This document shows positions 1-12,710 of a stretch of DNA of 64,000 nt, in pieces; position 1 is the first letter of the stretch, and each line of letters begins with the position of its first letter. The stretch is from an uncultured Pelagibacteraceae bacterium. Its GTDB lineage: Bacteria > Pseudomonadota > Alphaproteobacteria > Pelagibacterales > Pelagibacteraceae. The stretch spans positions 1 through 64,000 of the forward strand of contig CACEVB010000006.1 in NCBI GenBank assembly GCA_902562875.1, written 5' to 3'. The position numbers and the translations under genes were made by a program. Below the pieces are notes generated by a model, which worked only from the letters and a program-made list of their open reading frames with translations, had not been told where the DNA came from and ran no database searches.

Positions 1-946
1 CCAATTCTACAGAATTTTTAATAGCAAATGGGTTTGTATCCTGCTCTAAATTCAATATAAATTTTTTATCTGAAATTTCCTCAAATGACTTGATTATCTC
101 ATTTACATAAATTCCTATACTTAAGTTTTTGTCGATAAAATCATCGTCTGTACTTGGATTAAGAGTTAATTTTTTTAGAATTTCATTGCACCTTTTAACT
201 TGACTCAATAGCAGATCAACATCTTTACTAAAATCTTTTTTTTTATGTAACTGATTATAGAGTTCTTGTGCGATTATGTTAATAGTAGATAGTGGTGTGC
301 TTAAAGAATGTGCAGCAGCTGCAGCTTGGCCACCTAAAGAAACTAACTCATGCTCTTTAGCTAACACTTCTTGAATTTTATCAAGCGCATCTTTTCTAAT
401 TCTATTTTCTTTACCAAACATTATTGCAAAATAATTTAAAAATATTAATGCTATTATTAAACCAATTGGTAATGAGTAATAATAATAATTACTTAGTTTA
501 TAATTATTTAATGGAGAAGGAAGTTCTTCATGATATATTGTCAATGTGCATATTGCAAAAATGGTAATGGATATAAGAATTAAATTTGTTTTTATATTTA
601 AGTTTGATGAAGCAAATACACTAGGTATGATTAAAAATATTGAAAAAGGATTAAGTATACCACCTGTCAGGAAAAGCAAAATGCTCAACTGAATAATATC
701 AATAAAAAGATAAATAAAAGATACCTCATTCGATAGCTGATTTTTCTTATGAAAGAAATATAAAATTAAATTAGTTATAATTCCTAAAATTACTATTAAA
801 TTAGCTAGTATATAATTAAATTCAAACTTAAAGTAAAAAGCGACAATATTAATTGTAGTTAACTGCCCGGCTATGCCTATCCACCTTAAATTTAAGTAAG
901 TTGTTTTATTTAAAAAATAATTACCAGAAGTTTCTGAAAAACCCAT
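1..946 (-). CDS. regB: RegB/PrrB-type redox sensor histidine kinase (C-terminus beyond window)
   Basis: Membrane sensor kinase; RegB phosphorylates the response regulator RegA in response to ubiquinone redox state in other alphaproteobacteria. The N-terminal half has about six hydrophobic segments. The RegB quinone-site signature GGxxNPF is present (GGILNPF, residues 95-101). The dimerisation box reads GGQAAAAAHSLSTPL with the phospho-acceptor His at 213, and a Cys follows exactly 40 residues later (Cys253), the same spacing as His225 and redox-active Cys265 in Rhodobacter RegB. Odd: the residue after His is Ser instead of the usual Glu. The ATPase domain runs off the window. ATG is 2 nt after the gyrB stop, so it is probably co-transcribed with gyrB. 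No regA is visible here. Confidence 0.85.
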   Translation of the reverse strand, partial: MGFSETSGNYFLNKTTYLNLRWIGIAGQLTTINIVAFYFKFEFNYILANLIVILGIITNLILYFFHKKNQLSNEVSFIYLFIDIIQLSILLFLTGGILNPFSIFLIIPSVFASSNLNIKTNLILISITIFAICTLTIYHEELPSPLNNYKLSNYYYYSLPIGLIIALIFLNYFAIMFGKENRIRKDALDKIQEVLAKEHELVSLGGQAAAAAHSLSTPLSTINIIAQELYNQLHKKKDFSKDVDLLLSQVKRCNEILKKLTLNPSTDDDFIDKNLSIGIYVNEIIKSFEEISDKKFILNLEQDTNPFAIKNSVEL

Positions 947-948
947 TA

Positions 949-3015
<2,067 letters not shown>

Positions 3016-3141
3016 TTATATCATTTTTTAAAAAAATTTAAAAATCCTCAAAAAAAAGTAGTCATTATAATTATTGATTATCAACGGTAATAGATCAAAA
3101 AAAAAAAATTATTGGTGAAATTTATTTTTAACTGATTTTTA

Positions 3142-3231
3142 TGGCGGAGAGAATGGGATTCGAACCCATGAAAGGGTTTCCCCTTTACACGCTTTCCAAG
3201 CGTGCGCCTTAAACCGCTCGGCCATCTCTCC
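3142..3231 (-). tRNA. tRNA-Ser(GGA), CCA encoded
   Basis: The minus strand folds as a class II tRNA. The 7-bp acceptor is GGAGAGA/TCTCTCC with discriminator G and an encoded CCA at 3142-3144. The anticodon stem is CACGC/GCGTG with loop TTGGAAA, giving anticodon GGA, which reads UCC and UCU. There is a long variable arm and a T-arm with GTTCGAATC. The first tRNA base (3231) directly follows the stop codon of the upstream glycosyltransferase-like gene on the same strand. Confidence 0.95.
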
Positions 3232-4033
3232 TTAAAAATTTTTCATAAAAATCCAAGGATGAAATTTATAATTTGTATATTTTTGAAACCAATAAGATAA
3301 ATATCTTTCTGCTAAATATGCATATAATCTTGTAGTATCATAACCTTCAAGTTTTTCGAAACCAAATATTTTTTCACATCTTTCTAACCATGGAAAAAGT
3401 TCATTAAACCATTGTTCAACTAATTTTTTTTTTTGCAATAAACATAATATGAGGATTAAAACTAGATTCCATTTTAACAAAATTAAGAAAATTTATACTA
3501 TTTTCTTTGCTAATAAGTTTGATTGCTTTTTCTAAATTTCCATGACCATGGTGCATGTCAAAGTGTAATTTAATATTTTCTAAATTTGGGTTAAATAACA
3601 AAGCAGGATTTTTTAATAAGTTTTTCCAACCTCTTTTTAAGATTTTAATTTTTTTTGCACCAATAATTGAAATTGGTTTGCAGAGAATTGCATCATAGTT
3701 TTTCCATGTTTCATCAGGAGATATTAGTAAATAATCTTTAATGTTTTCGAAATTAATTTTTTCAATACTACTTGTATCTTTTACCCATAATCTTCTTCTT
3801 TGACAAAAACCTACCCACTCTGCATCCTCATTTTTTAAAAGGTTTTTCCAATACCAATAATGAAATGTCAGCTCAGAATAATATTTTTCTTTTTCAAATA
3901 TATTAATACCATGGTCTGATCTAAGATAATAATTGTTAAAATTGCTTTTTCCTACTCCACCTAAAATATAATTTGAATTTTCTAAAGCTGGTACCAATTT
4001 ATTGGTTACACAAAATATTTTTAATTTTACCAT
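3232..4033 (-). pseudogene. DUF4422 glycosyltransferase-like gene, frameshifted at an A11 tract
   Basis: DUF4422 proteins are putative glycosyltransferases found in polysaccharide clusters. The first frame gives 205 residues from ATG 4033 (HYWYWKN, EWVGFCQRRR, then HFDMHHG) and stops at 3416. The DUF4422 C-terminus (LVEQWFNELFPWLE...YLAERYL) continues in the next frame to the stop at 3232. The break is at eleven T on the plus strand, 3424-3434 (A11 in the sense strand). Removing one A joins the frames into about 266 residues, a normal family length. It could be a pseudogene, an indel error, or a gene read by slippage on A11. The stop codon touches the tRNA-Ser gene with no spacer. Confidence 0.75.
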
Positions 4034-4058
4034 TTAAAGTATATATGTAATTTACTAT

Positions 4059-4875
4059 ATGGGCCTTAGAAAAAAACTAAAAAAAAAAATTTGTGAATAT
4101 TTATTAAATAAAGGAATTTTTACGTCAAAAAAGACCGATTTAAAAAAAATAGACAGATTTTTAAATATGGTTCATCCAGAATCATTAAATATTGAAAATA
4201 TAAGAATTGGAGGTGATAATGATGGAGGTTATATCATACCAAATGATCTTAATGGAATAAAGTATTGTTTTTTCTCCTGGTGTCGGTACTCTCTCAAAAT
4301 TTGAGCAAGAATTAACGAAAAAGAACATAAAATGTTTTCTTGCTGATTTTAGTGTTAATCCAAAATTTGAGAATAATTTAATTGATTTTGAAAAAAAATT
4401 CATTGGAGCTTCGACTTATGATAATTATTTTACATTGAAAGATTGGATCTCTCAAAAAGTTGATTATAATAAAAATAATGATCTTTTGCTTCAAATTGAC
4501 ATTGAGGGAGATGAGTATAGTGTAATTAACGCATTAGATGAAGAAACAATAAAAAAATTCAGGATAATCCTTATTGAGTTTCATCAATTACATTACTTAT
4601 TTGATGATTACATGTTTGAAAAAATAAATGACGCTTTTAAAAAAATATTAAAATTTTTTTATTGTTCACATATTCATCCAAATAATGACGTGGATTTTAT
4701 ATTTAAAGAACAAAATATTATTATCCCTCCAGTATTAGAGTTTAGTTTTTTAAGGAAAGATAGAGGAAAGATTTTAGATAATGAGTTATCCTTCCCCTCA
4801 AAAATTGATCAACCAAATAATTCAAAAAAAAGAGATATAATTTTACCTAAATGTTGGTATAAGCCAGTTAATTGA
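4059..4875 (+). pseudogene. FkbM-like methyltransferase gene, frameshifted at a T6 tract
   Basis: The first frame from ATG 4059 has RIGGDNDGGYIIPNDLNGIKYC (residues 50-61 carry the GGDNDGGY core) and ends at 4304. The continuation SPGVGTLSKFEQE... is in the next frame and runs to 4875 with LLQIDIEGDEYSV and a C-terminus typical of FkbM-like SAM methyltransferases. Deleting one T from the T6 run at 4268-4273 gives NGIKYCFSPGVGT and an uninterrupted protein of about 271 residues. It is divergent from the DUF4422 gene, with 25 bp between the starts, and it overlaps the end of the convergent gene by 33 bp. Pseudogene or sequencing indel; the substrate is unknown, probably a surface glycan. Confidence 0.7.
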
Positions 4876-5817
4876 ATATTTAATATGGTGCTTTATACCT
4901 CTATACAAATTATTACTAATTTTATTTAATATTAAAAAAATTAGGCGTGACCAACTTTGTTTTCTTTTTAGCATGTTTTTACTAAAAGAATTAGGATGGG
5001 TGTGTTCATATGCAACATATTTAAAATTTAGTAACTTCAATAATTTTATTTGATTATTTGTTAATACTCCATCTAACCAATCTCTTAACCCTGAAATTAA
5101 TTTCTGTTTTCTATATTCAAATAGTAAATTTGACTGTCCAACTAATTCGTACTCAGAAAACATTGAACCATTGTATTTTTTATGTGAATCTTTTATTGCC
5201 TTCATAATAGTCTTTGTAATATTAATAGATAGGTTTTCTTTTAAAGAATAGATTTTTAGTTTTTTTTTTAAAAATTTTTGCTCTATTACACTTAAATTAA
5301 CAAATTGTGCTAAACTAGAAATATAATATTTAGGGAGTGATTTAAGTAGAGTTTTATTAGTATCATAATAAGCCCTATGAAAATAAGATGTGGTTCCATA
5401 CTTTATAGATATTTGTCTACTAAAAAAATTAATTTTATTTATTATTTGAGTATCAGCATCCCAAATTACTATATTTTCTTTATGCTTATTTATAAAATCA
5501 ATTATAAAAGACAACTTTAAGATTTGTTGATAGTACCAAGTTAGTCTGCTCTGAATTTGGTTGTAATAGTCTGTTTTTTTTAAAATTAAATTCGAAATAT
5601 TTTTAAATTTTTTAAATTTTATTAATTTATTCTCTGATATAATTTGTATCCTTTTACTTTTAATTTTCCTTCTAAACAATTGTAAATCTTTGTTTGGAAC
5701 TATTAAGTAGAAGAATACATTGCTATAAAACTTTTCAAAATTTTTCAGATTTTTTAATATAATTGGTATATTTCCAGCCAGAGAGACTTGGCAAATATTT
5801 AATCTATTTTTATTCAC
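4843..5817 (-). CDS. DUF6492-like putative glycosyltransferase
   Basis: A protein of 324 residues. An N-terminal Rossmann-like start (NICQVSLAGNIPIILKNL) is followed by TWYYQQILKL (residues 93-102) and a WDADT acidic motif (119-123), the arrangement of DUF6492/GT-A-like nucleotide-sugar transferases where DAD would bind the metal. SEYELVG follows further on, and the C-terminal part is basic. It lies in the island between tRNA-Ser and lepA, convergent with the frameshifted methyltransferase gene and overlapping it by 33 bp. Family assignment comes from motif memory only; donor and acceptor are unknown. Confidence 0.6.
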   Translation of the reverse strand: MNKNRLNICQVSLAGNIPIILKNLKNFEKFYSNVFFYLIVPNKDLQLFRRKIKSKRIQIISENKLIKFKKFKNISNLILKKTDYYNQIQSRLTWYYQQILKLSFIIDFINKHKENIVIWDADTQIINKINFFSRQISIKYGTTSYFHRAYYDTNKTLLKSLPKYYISSLAQFVNLSVIEQKFLKKKLKIYSLKENLSINITKTIMKAIKDSHKKYNGSMFSEYELVGQSNLLFEYRKQKLISGLRDWLDGVLTNNQIKLLKLLNFKYVAYEHTHPNSFSKNMLKRKQSWSRLIFLILNKISNNLYRGIKHHIKYSINWLIPTFR

Positions 5818-5858
5818 AAATTTAATATAACTATTTCTTTTAACGTTAATATAATTTT

Positions 5859-6599
5859 ATGTTAAGTAAATTATTTGTCAAATTTATAGGACTTTTTGGT
5901 TATAAATTGTTTAATAAAGATTTAGTAAAAAATCAGAGACTCATAGATACTAATTCAACTTTAAACATGAGTTTCGTATTAGACTTAATATTTAAAAAAA
6001 ATAATATAAATTGTGTTATTCAAATAGGAACTAATGATGGTGTAAGATTTGACGAATTAAAGAAATATATAAAATCTCAAAATATTAAATCGATTTTAGT
6101 AGAACCTATAAAAAAATATTTTGAAATTCTTAAAAAAACGTATTTTGAAAATAAAAATATAATTTATGAAAATTGTGCTATTGGAGATAAAACTGGGGAT
6201 TTAGATATTTATACTGTTAAGGATGAATATTTAAAAATTTACGACGATCACATTAAAGGAGTTAGTTCGTTTAATAAAAATCATTTAATTAAACATAAAG
6301 TTAAATCTAATCACATTACTACCGAAAAGGTAAATGTTTTAACTATTAATGATTTAATGGAAAAACACAATTTTTTAAAAGTTGATTTAATTTATATAGA
6401 TGCTGAAGGTTATGATGGAAATATTGTAATTAATTTTTTAGAAAATTGTAGTTGCTATCCAATTATTATATTTGAGTATATACATATAAATTCGGATATC
6501 TTTAAAATTGTTACAGATAAATTAACTATTAATAAATATAAATATTTTAGAGTTAACGAAAATTTAGTTTGTTTTAAAGATGGTAAGTATATTTTATGA
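5859..6599 (+). CDS. FkbM family SAM-dependent methyltransferase
   Basis: A 246-residue class I methyltransferase. The SAM-binding motif I is VIQIGTNDGVR (residues 53-63), followed by the acidic strand end LVEPIKKYF, then NCAIGDKTGDLDIY and LIYIDAEGYDG, all typical of FkbM proteins that O-methylate sugars or polyketides. It is divergent from the DUF6492-like gene (41 bp between starts) and its stop overlaps the convergent GT17 gene by 6 bp. It is intact, unlike the FkbM-like gene upstream. A role in modifying a surface polysaccharide is inferred from its neighbours. Confidence 0.85.
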   Translation: MLSKLFVKFIGLFGYKLFNKDLVKNQRLIDTNSTLNMSFVLDLIFKKNNINCVIQIGTNDGVRFDELKKYIKSQNIKSILVEPIKKYFEILKKTYFENKNIIYENCAIGDKTGDLDIYTVKDEYLKIYDDHIKGVSSFNKNHLIKHKVKSNHITTEKVNVLTINDLMEKHNFLKVDLIYIDAEGYDGNIVINFLENCSCYPIIIFEYIHINSDIFKIVTDKLTINKYKYFRVNENLVCFKDGKYIL

Positions 6600-7406
6600 A
6601 TCAATCCATTTTAGATATTTAACAATATTTTCTCTAAAATATTTTGGATAAGTTTCATCAACATGAACTTTACAAAACTCATCATCTCTTCCTATTATAT
6701 CAATTTTCTGCTTTACTCTTAGTGAAATTTCGTTCAAATTTAAATATCTTTTATCGATCTTCTCCTTAAAGTTTATTGGATCGTCTGTCTCACATAAATT
6801 ATTATACTTATATAAAAGCTCTTCTGGTTTTTTTAAGTTGCAAAAGTGCCATCCTCCATTATCTATTACATTGTTTAACCTTAATTTGTCTAATCTCCAA
6901 AAGGGACGTTTTTTAAACTTTAATTCTCTTAACCACTGAGGTGATTTAAGATATTTATTTAAGCAAACTCGTGTTCCAATCCAATTAGGATTATTTTTAC
7001 TTAAAAGATTAAATTTATAATTAAAATTTTTTTGCTTAAATGCTGCAAATCTCATTTTTTTTTTAAATTTATTTATTTGGTTTGGATTTGGAATTTCATC
7101 CAAATCTGAAATCATAATAATATCATCAGGTTTAGCATCTTTTAAACCACGTAAAATACAATTTCTTTGGTGATTTTCTCTTTTATATGGATCATTTCCA
7201 TCTGGAAGATCCTCTACTTTAATATATTTAATTTTACTTCTAAAATTTGGAAAATTTTCAATATTAAATCTAAATTCTTTTGGATTATTTTGCCAAGTTT
7301 TATTACCTTCAACTATTATAAAAAAATTTACATACTCATTTAGTATGTTCAATCTTAATTCTAATAGTAAATCTTCATCCCAATATGAGAAACAATCATA
7401 AATCAT
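6594..7406 (-). CDS. Glycosyltransferase family 17 protein
   Basis: A 270-residue protein resembling the beta-1,4-mannosyl-glycoprotein N-acetylglucosaminyltransferase family (GT17). Visible signs: the start MIYDCFSYWDEDLLLELRLN, FFIIVEGNKTWQ, the acidic DLDEIP motif at 101-106 preceded by DDIIMIS, and GGWHFCNLKKPEELLYK. Its ATG is at 7406, directly next to the lepA stop (7407), so it is likely read as the last gene of the thrS-lepA transcript although it belongs by function to the glycan island. The acceptor is unknown. Confidence 0.85.
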   Translation of the reverse strand: MIYDCFSYWDEDLLLELRLNILNEYVNFFIIVEGNKTWQNNPKEFRFNIENFPNFRSKIKYIKVEDLPDGNDPYKRENHQRNCILRGLKDAKPDDIIMISDLDEIPNPNQINKFKKKMRFAAFKQKNFNYKFNLLSKNNPNWIGTRVCLNKYLKSPQWLRELKFKKRPFWRLDKLRLNNVIDNGGWHFCNLKKPEELLYKYNNLCETDDPINFKEKIDKRYLNLNEISLRVKQKIDIIGRDDEFCKVHVDETYPKYFRENIVKYLKWIDS

Positions 7407-9215
7407 TTATATTTCCTTATTAATTTTTAATACTCCTATGAATGCCTCCTGAGGTATCTCTACTTTTCCAAATTGTTTTGATCTCACTTTCCCTTTTTTT
7501 TGTTTATCAAGTAATTTTCTTTTCCTGTCCCTTGCTCCACCACCGTGAATTTTTGTTAAAACATCTTTTTTAAAACCCTTAATGGTTTCCCTCGCTATTA
7601 TTTTTCCGCCTATTGCAGCTTGGACAGGTATCATAAAATTATGTCTTGGTATTAAATCCTTTAATTTTTCACATACCTCTCTACCTATTGTCTGTGCAAA
7701 ATCTTTATGGACCATCATGGCTAAAGCGTCAACTGGCTCTGAGTTAACAAGTATACCCATTTTAACAAGGTCACCCTCTTTATGCCCAATTATTTCGTAA
7801 TCAAAACTTGCATATCCACTTGTCATTGATTTTAATCTGTCATTAAAATCAAAAACTACTTCATTAAGTGGAATTTCGTAATTTATTACAGCTCTACTTC
7901 CAGAGTAACTTAGATTAGTTTGTCTACCTCTTTTATTTTGACATAACTTCATAATTGAGCCTAAATACTGATCAGGAGTGATGATTGTAGCTTTAATCCA
8001 TGGCTCCTCTATAAATTTGATGAAAGTTGGATCTGGTAAATTTGAGGGATTTTGTAAATTCTTGACTTCATTATTATTCATATGAACTTTGTAAACAACA
8101 CCGGGTGTAGTAGTTAATAAATTTATATCAAATTCTCTTTCTAGTCTTTCTGTTACAATTTCAAGATGTAACAATCCTAAAAAACCACATCTAAAACCCA
8201 AACCTAGAGCAGATGAGGTTTCTGCTTCATAAGTAAAGCTTGCATCATTTAATTTTAACTTAGCTAAACCGTCTTTTAATTTTTGATATTCTGAACTGTC
8301 TACGGGGAATAAACCACAAAAAACCACTGGCTTACTAGGTTTAAATCCTGGGAGAGCTTCTTTTAATGGATCATTTGCATCACAAATTGTATCTCCAACT
8401 TTTGTTTCTGATAGTTCCTTAATTCCAGTAGTAATAAATCCAATCTCTCCCGTATTAAGCTCGCTAGTATCCTGAGCTTTTGGAGTAAATACTCCAACTT
8501 TTTCTACAAAGTATTCTTTATTATTTGACATCATCCTAATTTTCATACCTTTTTTTAAGTTTCCGTCTATTATTCTTACTAAGATGACAACTCCTAAATA
8601 AGTATCATACCAACTATCAACTAATAAACATTTAAGCTTATCATTAGCTTGTCCTTTTGGAGATGGAAGTATTTCAATTATCTTTTCTAATATTTCATCT
8701 ATACCTTGACCAGTTTTGCCAGAACATGGAATAGAATTTTTTGTATCAATACCTATAACATCTTCAATTTGTTTATTTGATCTTTCTAAATCAGATGCAG
8801 GAAGATCTATTTTATTTAGTACTGGAATAATTTCGTGGTTTGAGTCCAAAGCTTGATACACATTTGCCAGTGTCTGTGCTTCAACCCCTTGGGTGCTATC
8901 TACTATTAATATTGATCCCTCACAAGCGTATAATGACCTACTCACCTCATAGCTAAAATCAACATGTCCAGGTGTATCAATAATATTTAAAATATAGATT
9001 TTGCCAGATCTTGATTTATATTTTAGTTTTACTGTTTGGGCTTTTATTGTAATTCCCCTCTCTCTTTCAATATCCATAGAATCTAAAACTTGGGCTTTCA
9101 TTTCTCTTTCTGTTAGACCCCCGCATTTATGGATAATTCTATCAGCTATCGTGGATTTACCATGATCGATATGAGCAATAATTGCAAAATTTCTTATATT
9201 TTCAATTGATGACAT
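7407..9215 (-). CDS. lepA: Elongation factor 4 (LepA)
   Basis: Ribosome-associated GTPase that back-translocates or remodels stalled ribosomes. It is full length at 602 aa. G1 is AHIDHGKST (about 14-22), G3 DTPGH, G4 NKID. EF-G-like domains II to V follow, then the LepA-specific C-terminus with [18 protein letters not shown] and KFG-like [15 protein letters not shown] 9215 lies 1 nt after the true pheT end (9217), so it is translated from the thrS-pheT transcript. Confidence 0.97.
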   Translation of the reverse strand: MSSIENIRNFAIIAHIDHGKSTIADRIIHKCGGLTEREMKAQVLDSMDIERERGITIKAQTVKLKYKSRSGKIYILNIIDTPGHVDFSYEVSRSLYACEGSILIVDSTQGVEAQTLANVYQALDSNHEIIPVLNKIDLPASDLERSNKQIEDVIGIDTKNSIPCSGKTGQGIDEILEKIIEILPSPKGQANDKLKCLLVDSWYDTYLGVVILVRIIDGNLKKGMKIRMMSNNKEYFVEKVGVFTPKAQDTSELNTGEIGFITTGIKELSETKVGDTICDANDPLKEALPGFKPSKPVVFCGLFPVDSSEYQKLKDGLAKLKLNDASFTYEAETSSALGLGFRCGFLGLLHLEIVTERLEREFDINLLTTTPGVVYKVHMNNNEVKNLQNPSNLPDPTFIKFIEEPWIKATIITPDQYLGSIMKLCQNKRGRQTNLSYSGSRAVINYEIPLNEVVFDFNDRLKSMTSGYASFDYEIIGHKEGDLVKMGILVNSEPVDALAMMVHKDFAQTIGREVCEKLKDLIPRHNFMIPVQAAIGGKIIARETIKGFKKDVLTKIHGGGARDRKRKLLDKQKKGKVRSKQFGKVEIPQEAFIGVLKINKEI

Positions 9216-9216
9216 T

Positions 9217-11599
9217 TTAAGATCTTAATTTTGCACCAGTTTTTTCTTCTACAGATTTGACTATTCTATCAGATATACTTGTTAAATCATTATCATTTAA
9301 AGTTTTATTATCTGACTGAATTGTTACTTTAAGTGCAATAGATTTTTTATCTTCTGGTATATTTTCACCCTCATAAACATCAAATATTCTTATATTTTTG
9401 ATTAAAGTGTTGTCTGTATTTTTGATTGCGTCTACTAATATTTGAGATTTAGTATTTTTATCAACTAAAAAAGCAAAATCTCTCTCTGATTTTTGGTAGT
9501 CAGATAATAAAAGACTTCCTTTTTTATTTTTTGTTAACCTTTTTAAAATTTACTAAGTGCTCCAAAAAAATCTCAAAACCGTAGACCAAAGATTTTATTT
9601 TTGGGTGGATACGACCAAAATATGCAAACAAAAATTTACCGTCCAATGATGAAATTGAACCTGAAATACCAGGATGATAATAGGTAGGTGATTTATCATC
9701 AACTAGCATCTCTTCTCTATCTATACCAAGTTCGACGAGTGTTTGAATAAGATCTTTTTTTATATCAAATACATCTTGATAATCTGGATTCTCGTGATTT
9801 TTTTCGTCATAAATTTTATTCTTGATGCCACAAACGACGGTAATCTGATTTCCAGGTTTTTTTCCCGTGAACACAGGACCAATTTCAAATAAAGATTGCT
9901 CCCCTAGTCCTCTATTTAAATTTTTTTCCAAGTAATAAATTAGATTTGGATATAATGAGTTTCTCAAAACTCCAAGATCAGAGCTAATAGGATTAAATAT
10001 TTTTACAGTTTCGTAATTTTCTTTAAATTTATTGTTTATATTTTCACCGGTAAAGGACCATGTAATAGTTTCATAATATCCTTTAGAGGCAACTGATCTT
10101 TGAGCTAAATGAAAATGTTTTTGATAAAAATTTAAAGTTGGTTTTGTTCTAATTTTTTCAGGATCTATGGACTTAATATTATCGAAACCTAAGATTCTAA
10201 TAATTTCTTCAACTAAATCTATCTCACCTAATATATCAGGTCTCCAGGTTGGTATCTTTATTTCAATTAATTTACTTTTCTTTTTTATTTCAAAACCTAA
10301 TCTTGTTAAAATTTTAATAATTTCCTTATCGCTAATTTTAATACCAATTGTTTTTGATACTAATCCAGAGTCAAATTTAATTATTTTTTTTTTAAATTTT
10401 TGTATTTGTTGAACATCAAAATTTGATACTTCTCCACCACATATTTCAGTTATTAATTTAGTGGCCATTTCTAACCCTTCTTTAACTGATTGAGGATCTA
10501 TTCCTCTTTCAAATCTGAATTTGGCATCGCTATTAATTTCTAATTCTTTAGAAGTTTTTCTTGTAATACTCGGATCAAAATATGCCGCCTCTATCAAAAT
10601 GTTTTTAGTTTCTAATTCTGTCCCTGATCTAGTTCCTCCAATTATCCCTCCTAAACCAAGAACACCCTCATCATCAGAAATCACACACATATTCTCTTTT
10701 AAGGTATACGTTTTGTTATCAAGGGCCTTGAGTGTTTCACCTTTTTTCGAATTTCGTACTATTATTGGATTTTTAATTTTATCTAAGTCATATGCGTGAA
10801 GTGGTCTATTTAAATCAAACATTACATAATTTGTAATATCTACAACTGCGGATATTGGTCTTAAACCTAAAGATAAAATTCTTTCCTTTAACCAACTCGG
10901 ACTTTCTTTATTAGTTATATTTTTAATAAGGCAACTTCCAAATATAGAACAAGCTTGATTTTTATTTTTCTCTATTTTAACTTTTAAATCGTGCTTTAAA
11001 GTTTTTTTAAATCTAGTTTTTTTTATTTCTTTTAAATTTCCAAAGCCACTTGCAAAAAGATCCCTGGCTATTCCTCTGATACCTAAGCAATCTGGTCTAT
11101 TTGGTGTAATAGATAATTCTATAACATTATGATTATTTTTGCTCTTAAAATAAGGTTTTCCAATACTATGATTATATTTTTGATTTAATTCAATAATACC
11201 TTTAGATTCATTGGAGAGTTTTAATTCAGCCTCTGAACAAAGCATACCATAAGAAGTCTCTCCTCTAATTTTTGATACTTCTAATTTCATTCCATTTCTT
11301 GGTATTTTTGAACCTGGTGGTGCATAAATAGTTAATAACCCTTCCTGTGCATTTAGAGCACCACAAACCACTTTAATTTTTTTTTTTGCTCCTATATCCA
11401 CATCACATAACTTCAATCTATCTGCATTAGGATGCTTGTTAGCTTTTACAATTTTTGCGACTATAAAATCACTGAATTCATTTCTTGGTTGTTCAACTTT
11501 CTCAACTTCTAGACCAATTCCATTAAGTTTCTCAATTATTTGCTTTTCACTTTTATTTGTATTTAAGTGATCACTTAACCAATCTTTAGTAATTTTCAT
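9217..11599 (-). CDS. pheT: Phenylalanyl-tRNA synthetase beta subunit, with +1 frameshift before the last domain
   Basis: Beta subunit of the (alpha-beta)2 PheRS. The first frame (11599 to 9524, 691 aa) contains the N-terminal EMAP/OB domain ([20 protein letters not shown]), the B3/B4 region, B5 and the catalytic-like core, and stops after KKVNKK. The anticodon-binding FDX-ACB domain ([11 protein letters not shown]..., [15 protein letters not shown]..., ending GAKLRS) continues in the next frame to 9217. Removing one A from the sense-strand A6 at 9527-9532 restores a protein of about 793 residues, the usual length. PheT is essential, so this is probably a sequence indel or a slippage site. 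It overlaps pheS by 4 bp (ATGA). Confidence 0.85.
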
Positions 11600-12663
11600 C
11601 TGCTTAGTCCTCTATAATTAGTTGGAACATCTAATGGATCAAAACCGTAATGATTTAACCATCTATAATCACATTCAAAAAAAGATCTTAAATCATTAAT
11701 TCCATATTTTAACATTGCAAGCCTATCTATGCCTATGCCAAAAGCAAAACCTTGAAATTTTTTAGGATCAACTTTACAGTTTTTTAAAACATTTGGATGT
11801 ACCATTCCACATCCTAGTATTTCAAGCCATTTGTCTCCTTCTCCAATTATTATTTTATTATTTTCAAGTTTGTAACCAATGTCTACCTCTGCTGATGGTT
11901 CTGTGAAAGGGAAATGACTAGGACGAAATCTCATTTTTATTTTATCGACCTCAAAAAATTGTTTTATGAAATAATTAATACAACCCTTTAAGTGTCCCAT
12001 ATTTATATATTTATCAATATGAAGACCCTCTAATTGATGAAACATAGGGGTATGAGTTTGGTCACTGTCACTTCTATATGTTCTTCCAGGAGCTATAATT
12101 TTAAAAGGTGGTTTGCCTTTAAGCATTGTTCGTACTTGGACTGGAGAAGTATGTGTTCTTAGTAATGTTTTCATATCTTTATCTAAATAAAAAGTATCGT
12201 GCATATCTTTTGCAGGATGATTTTCAGGCGTATTAAGTGCTGTAAAATTATTATAGTCATTTTCAACATCTGGCCCCTCTTCGACAGTAAATCCTATTTC
12301 TGAGAAAATACACGATATTTCATCAATTACTTGAGAAACCGGATGAATTTTTCCTATTTTAAAATCTTTTTCAGGCAAAGTAACATCAATTTTTTCTTTA
12401 TTAATCTTATCTATAATTTCTTTATCCAGAACTTCATTTGATCTTTTTGAGAAAAGTTCTGAAAGATCTTTCTTTACATTATTAATATTGGCAGCAAAAT
12501 TTTTTCTTTCATCCGGAGATAAAGATCCGAGTTTTTTAAATTCAGAATTTATTATTCCGTTTTTACTAAATATTTCAGAACTTATCTTAGTCAATTCAGA
12601 TTGATTTTTTGAATTTTCTATTTTTTCTTTAAGCTCAAATATTTTTTTTTCAAATTCTGTCAT
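11596..12663 (-). CDS. pheS: Phenylalanyl-tRNA synthetase alpha subunit
   Basis: Catalytic subunit of PheRS, 355 aa. The N-terminal coiled coil (about residues 1-90) binds tRNA. The class II core has motif 2 with [19 protein letters not shown] and motif 3 with [15 protein letters not shown]; phenylalanine-pocket residues sit in between. It lies 47 bp after rplT and ends in a 4-bp overlap with pheT, which suggests translational coupling for 1:1 subunit synthesis. Confidence 0.97.
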   Translation of the reverse strand: MTEFEKKIFELKEKIENSKNQSELTKISSEIFSKNGIINSEFKKLGSLSPDERKNFAANINNVKKDLSELFSKRSNEVLDKEIIDKINKEKIDVTLPEKDFKIGKIHPVSQVIDEISCIFSEIGFTVEEGPDVENDYNNFTALNTPENHPAKDMHDTFYLDKDMKTLLRTHTSPVQVRTMLKGKPPFKIIAPGRTYRSDSDQTHTPMFHQLEGLHIDKYINMGHLKGCINYFIKQFFEVDKIKMRFRPSHFPFTEPSAEVDIGYKLENNKIIIGEGDKWLEILGCGMVHPNVLKNCKVDPKKFQGFAFGIGIDRLAMLKYGINDLRSFFECDYRWLNHYGFDPLDVPTNYRGLSR

Positions 12664-12710
12664 TATTACAGATTATTTCTTAAACAAATAAAAACAATAG
12701 ACAATGATTG

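Noticed and set aside
3142-7406. Integrative element inserted at tRNA-Ser
   Set aside because: No integrase and no repeat of the tRNA 3' end; the island lies on the 5' side of the tRNA.
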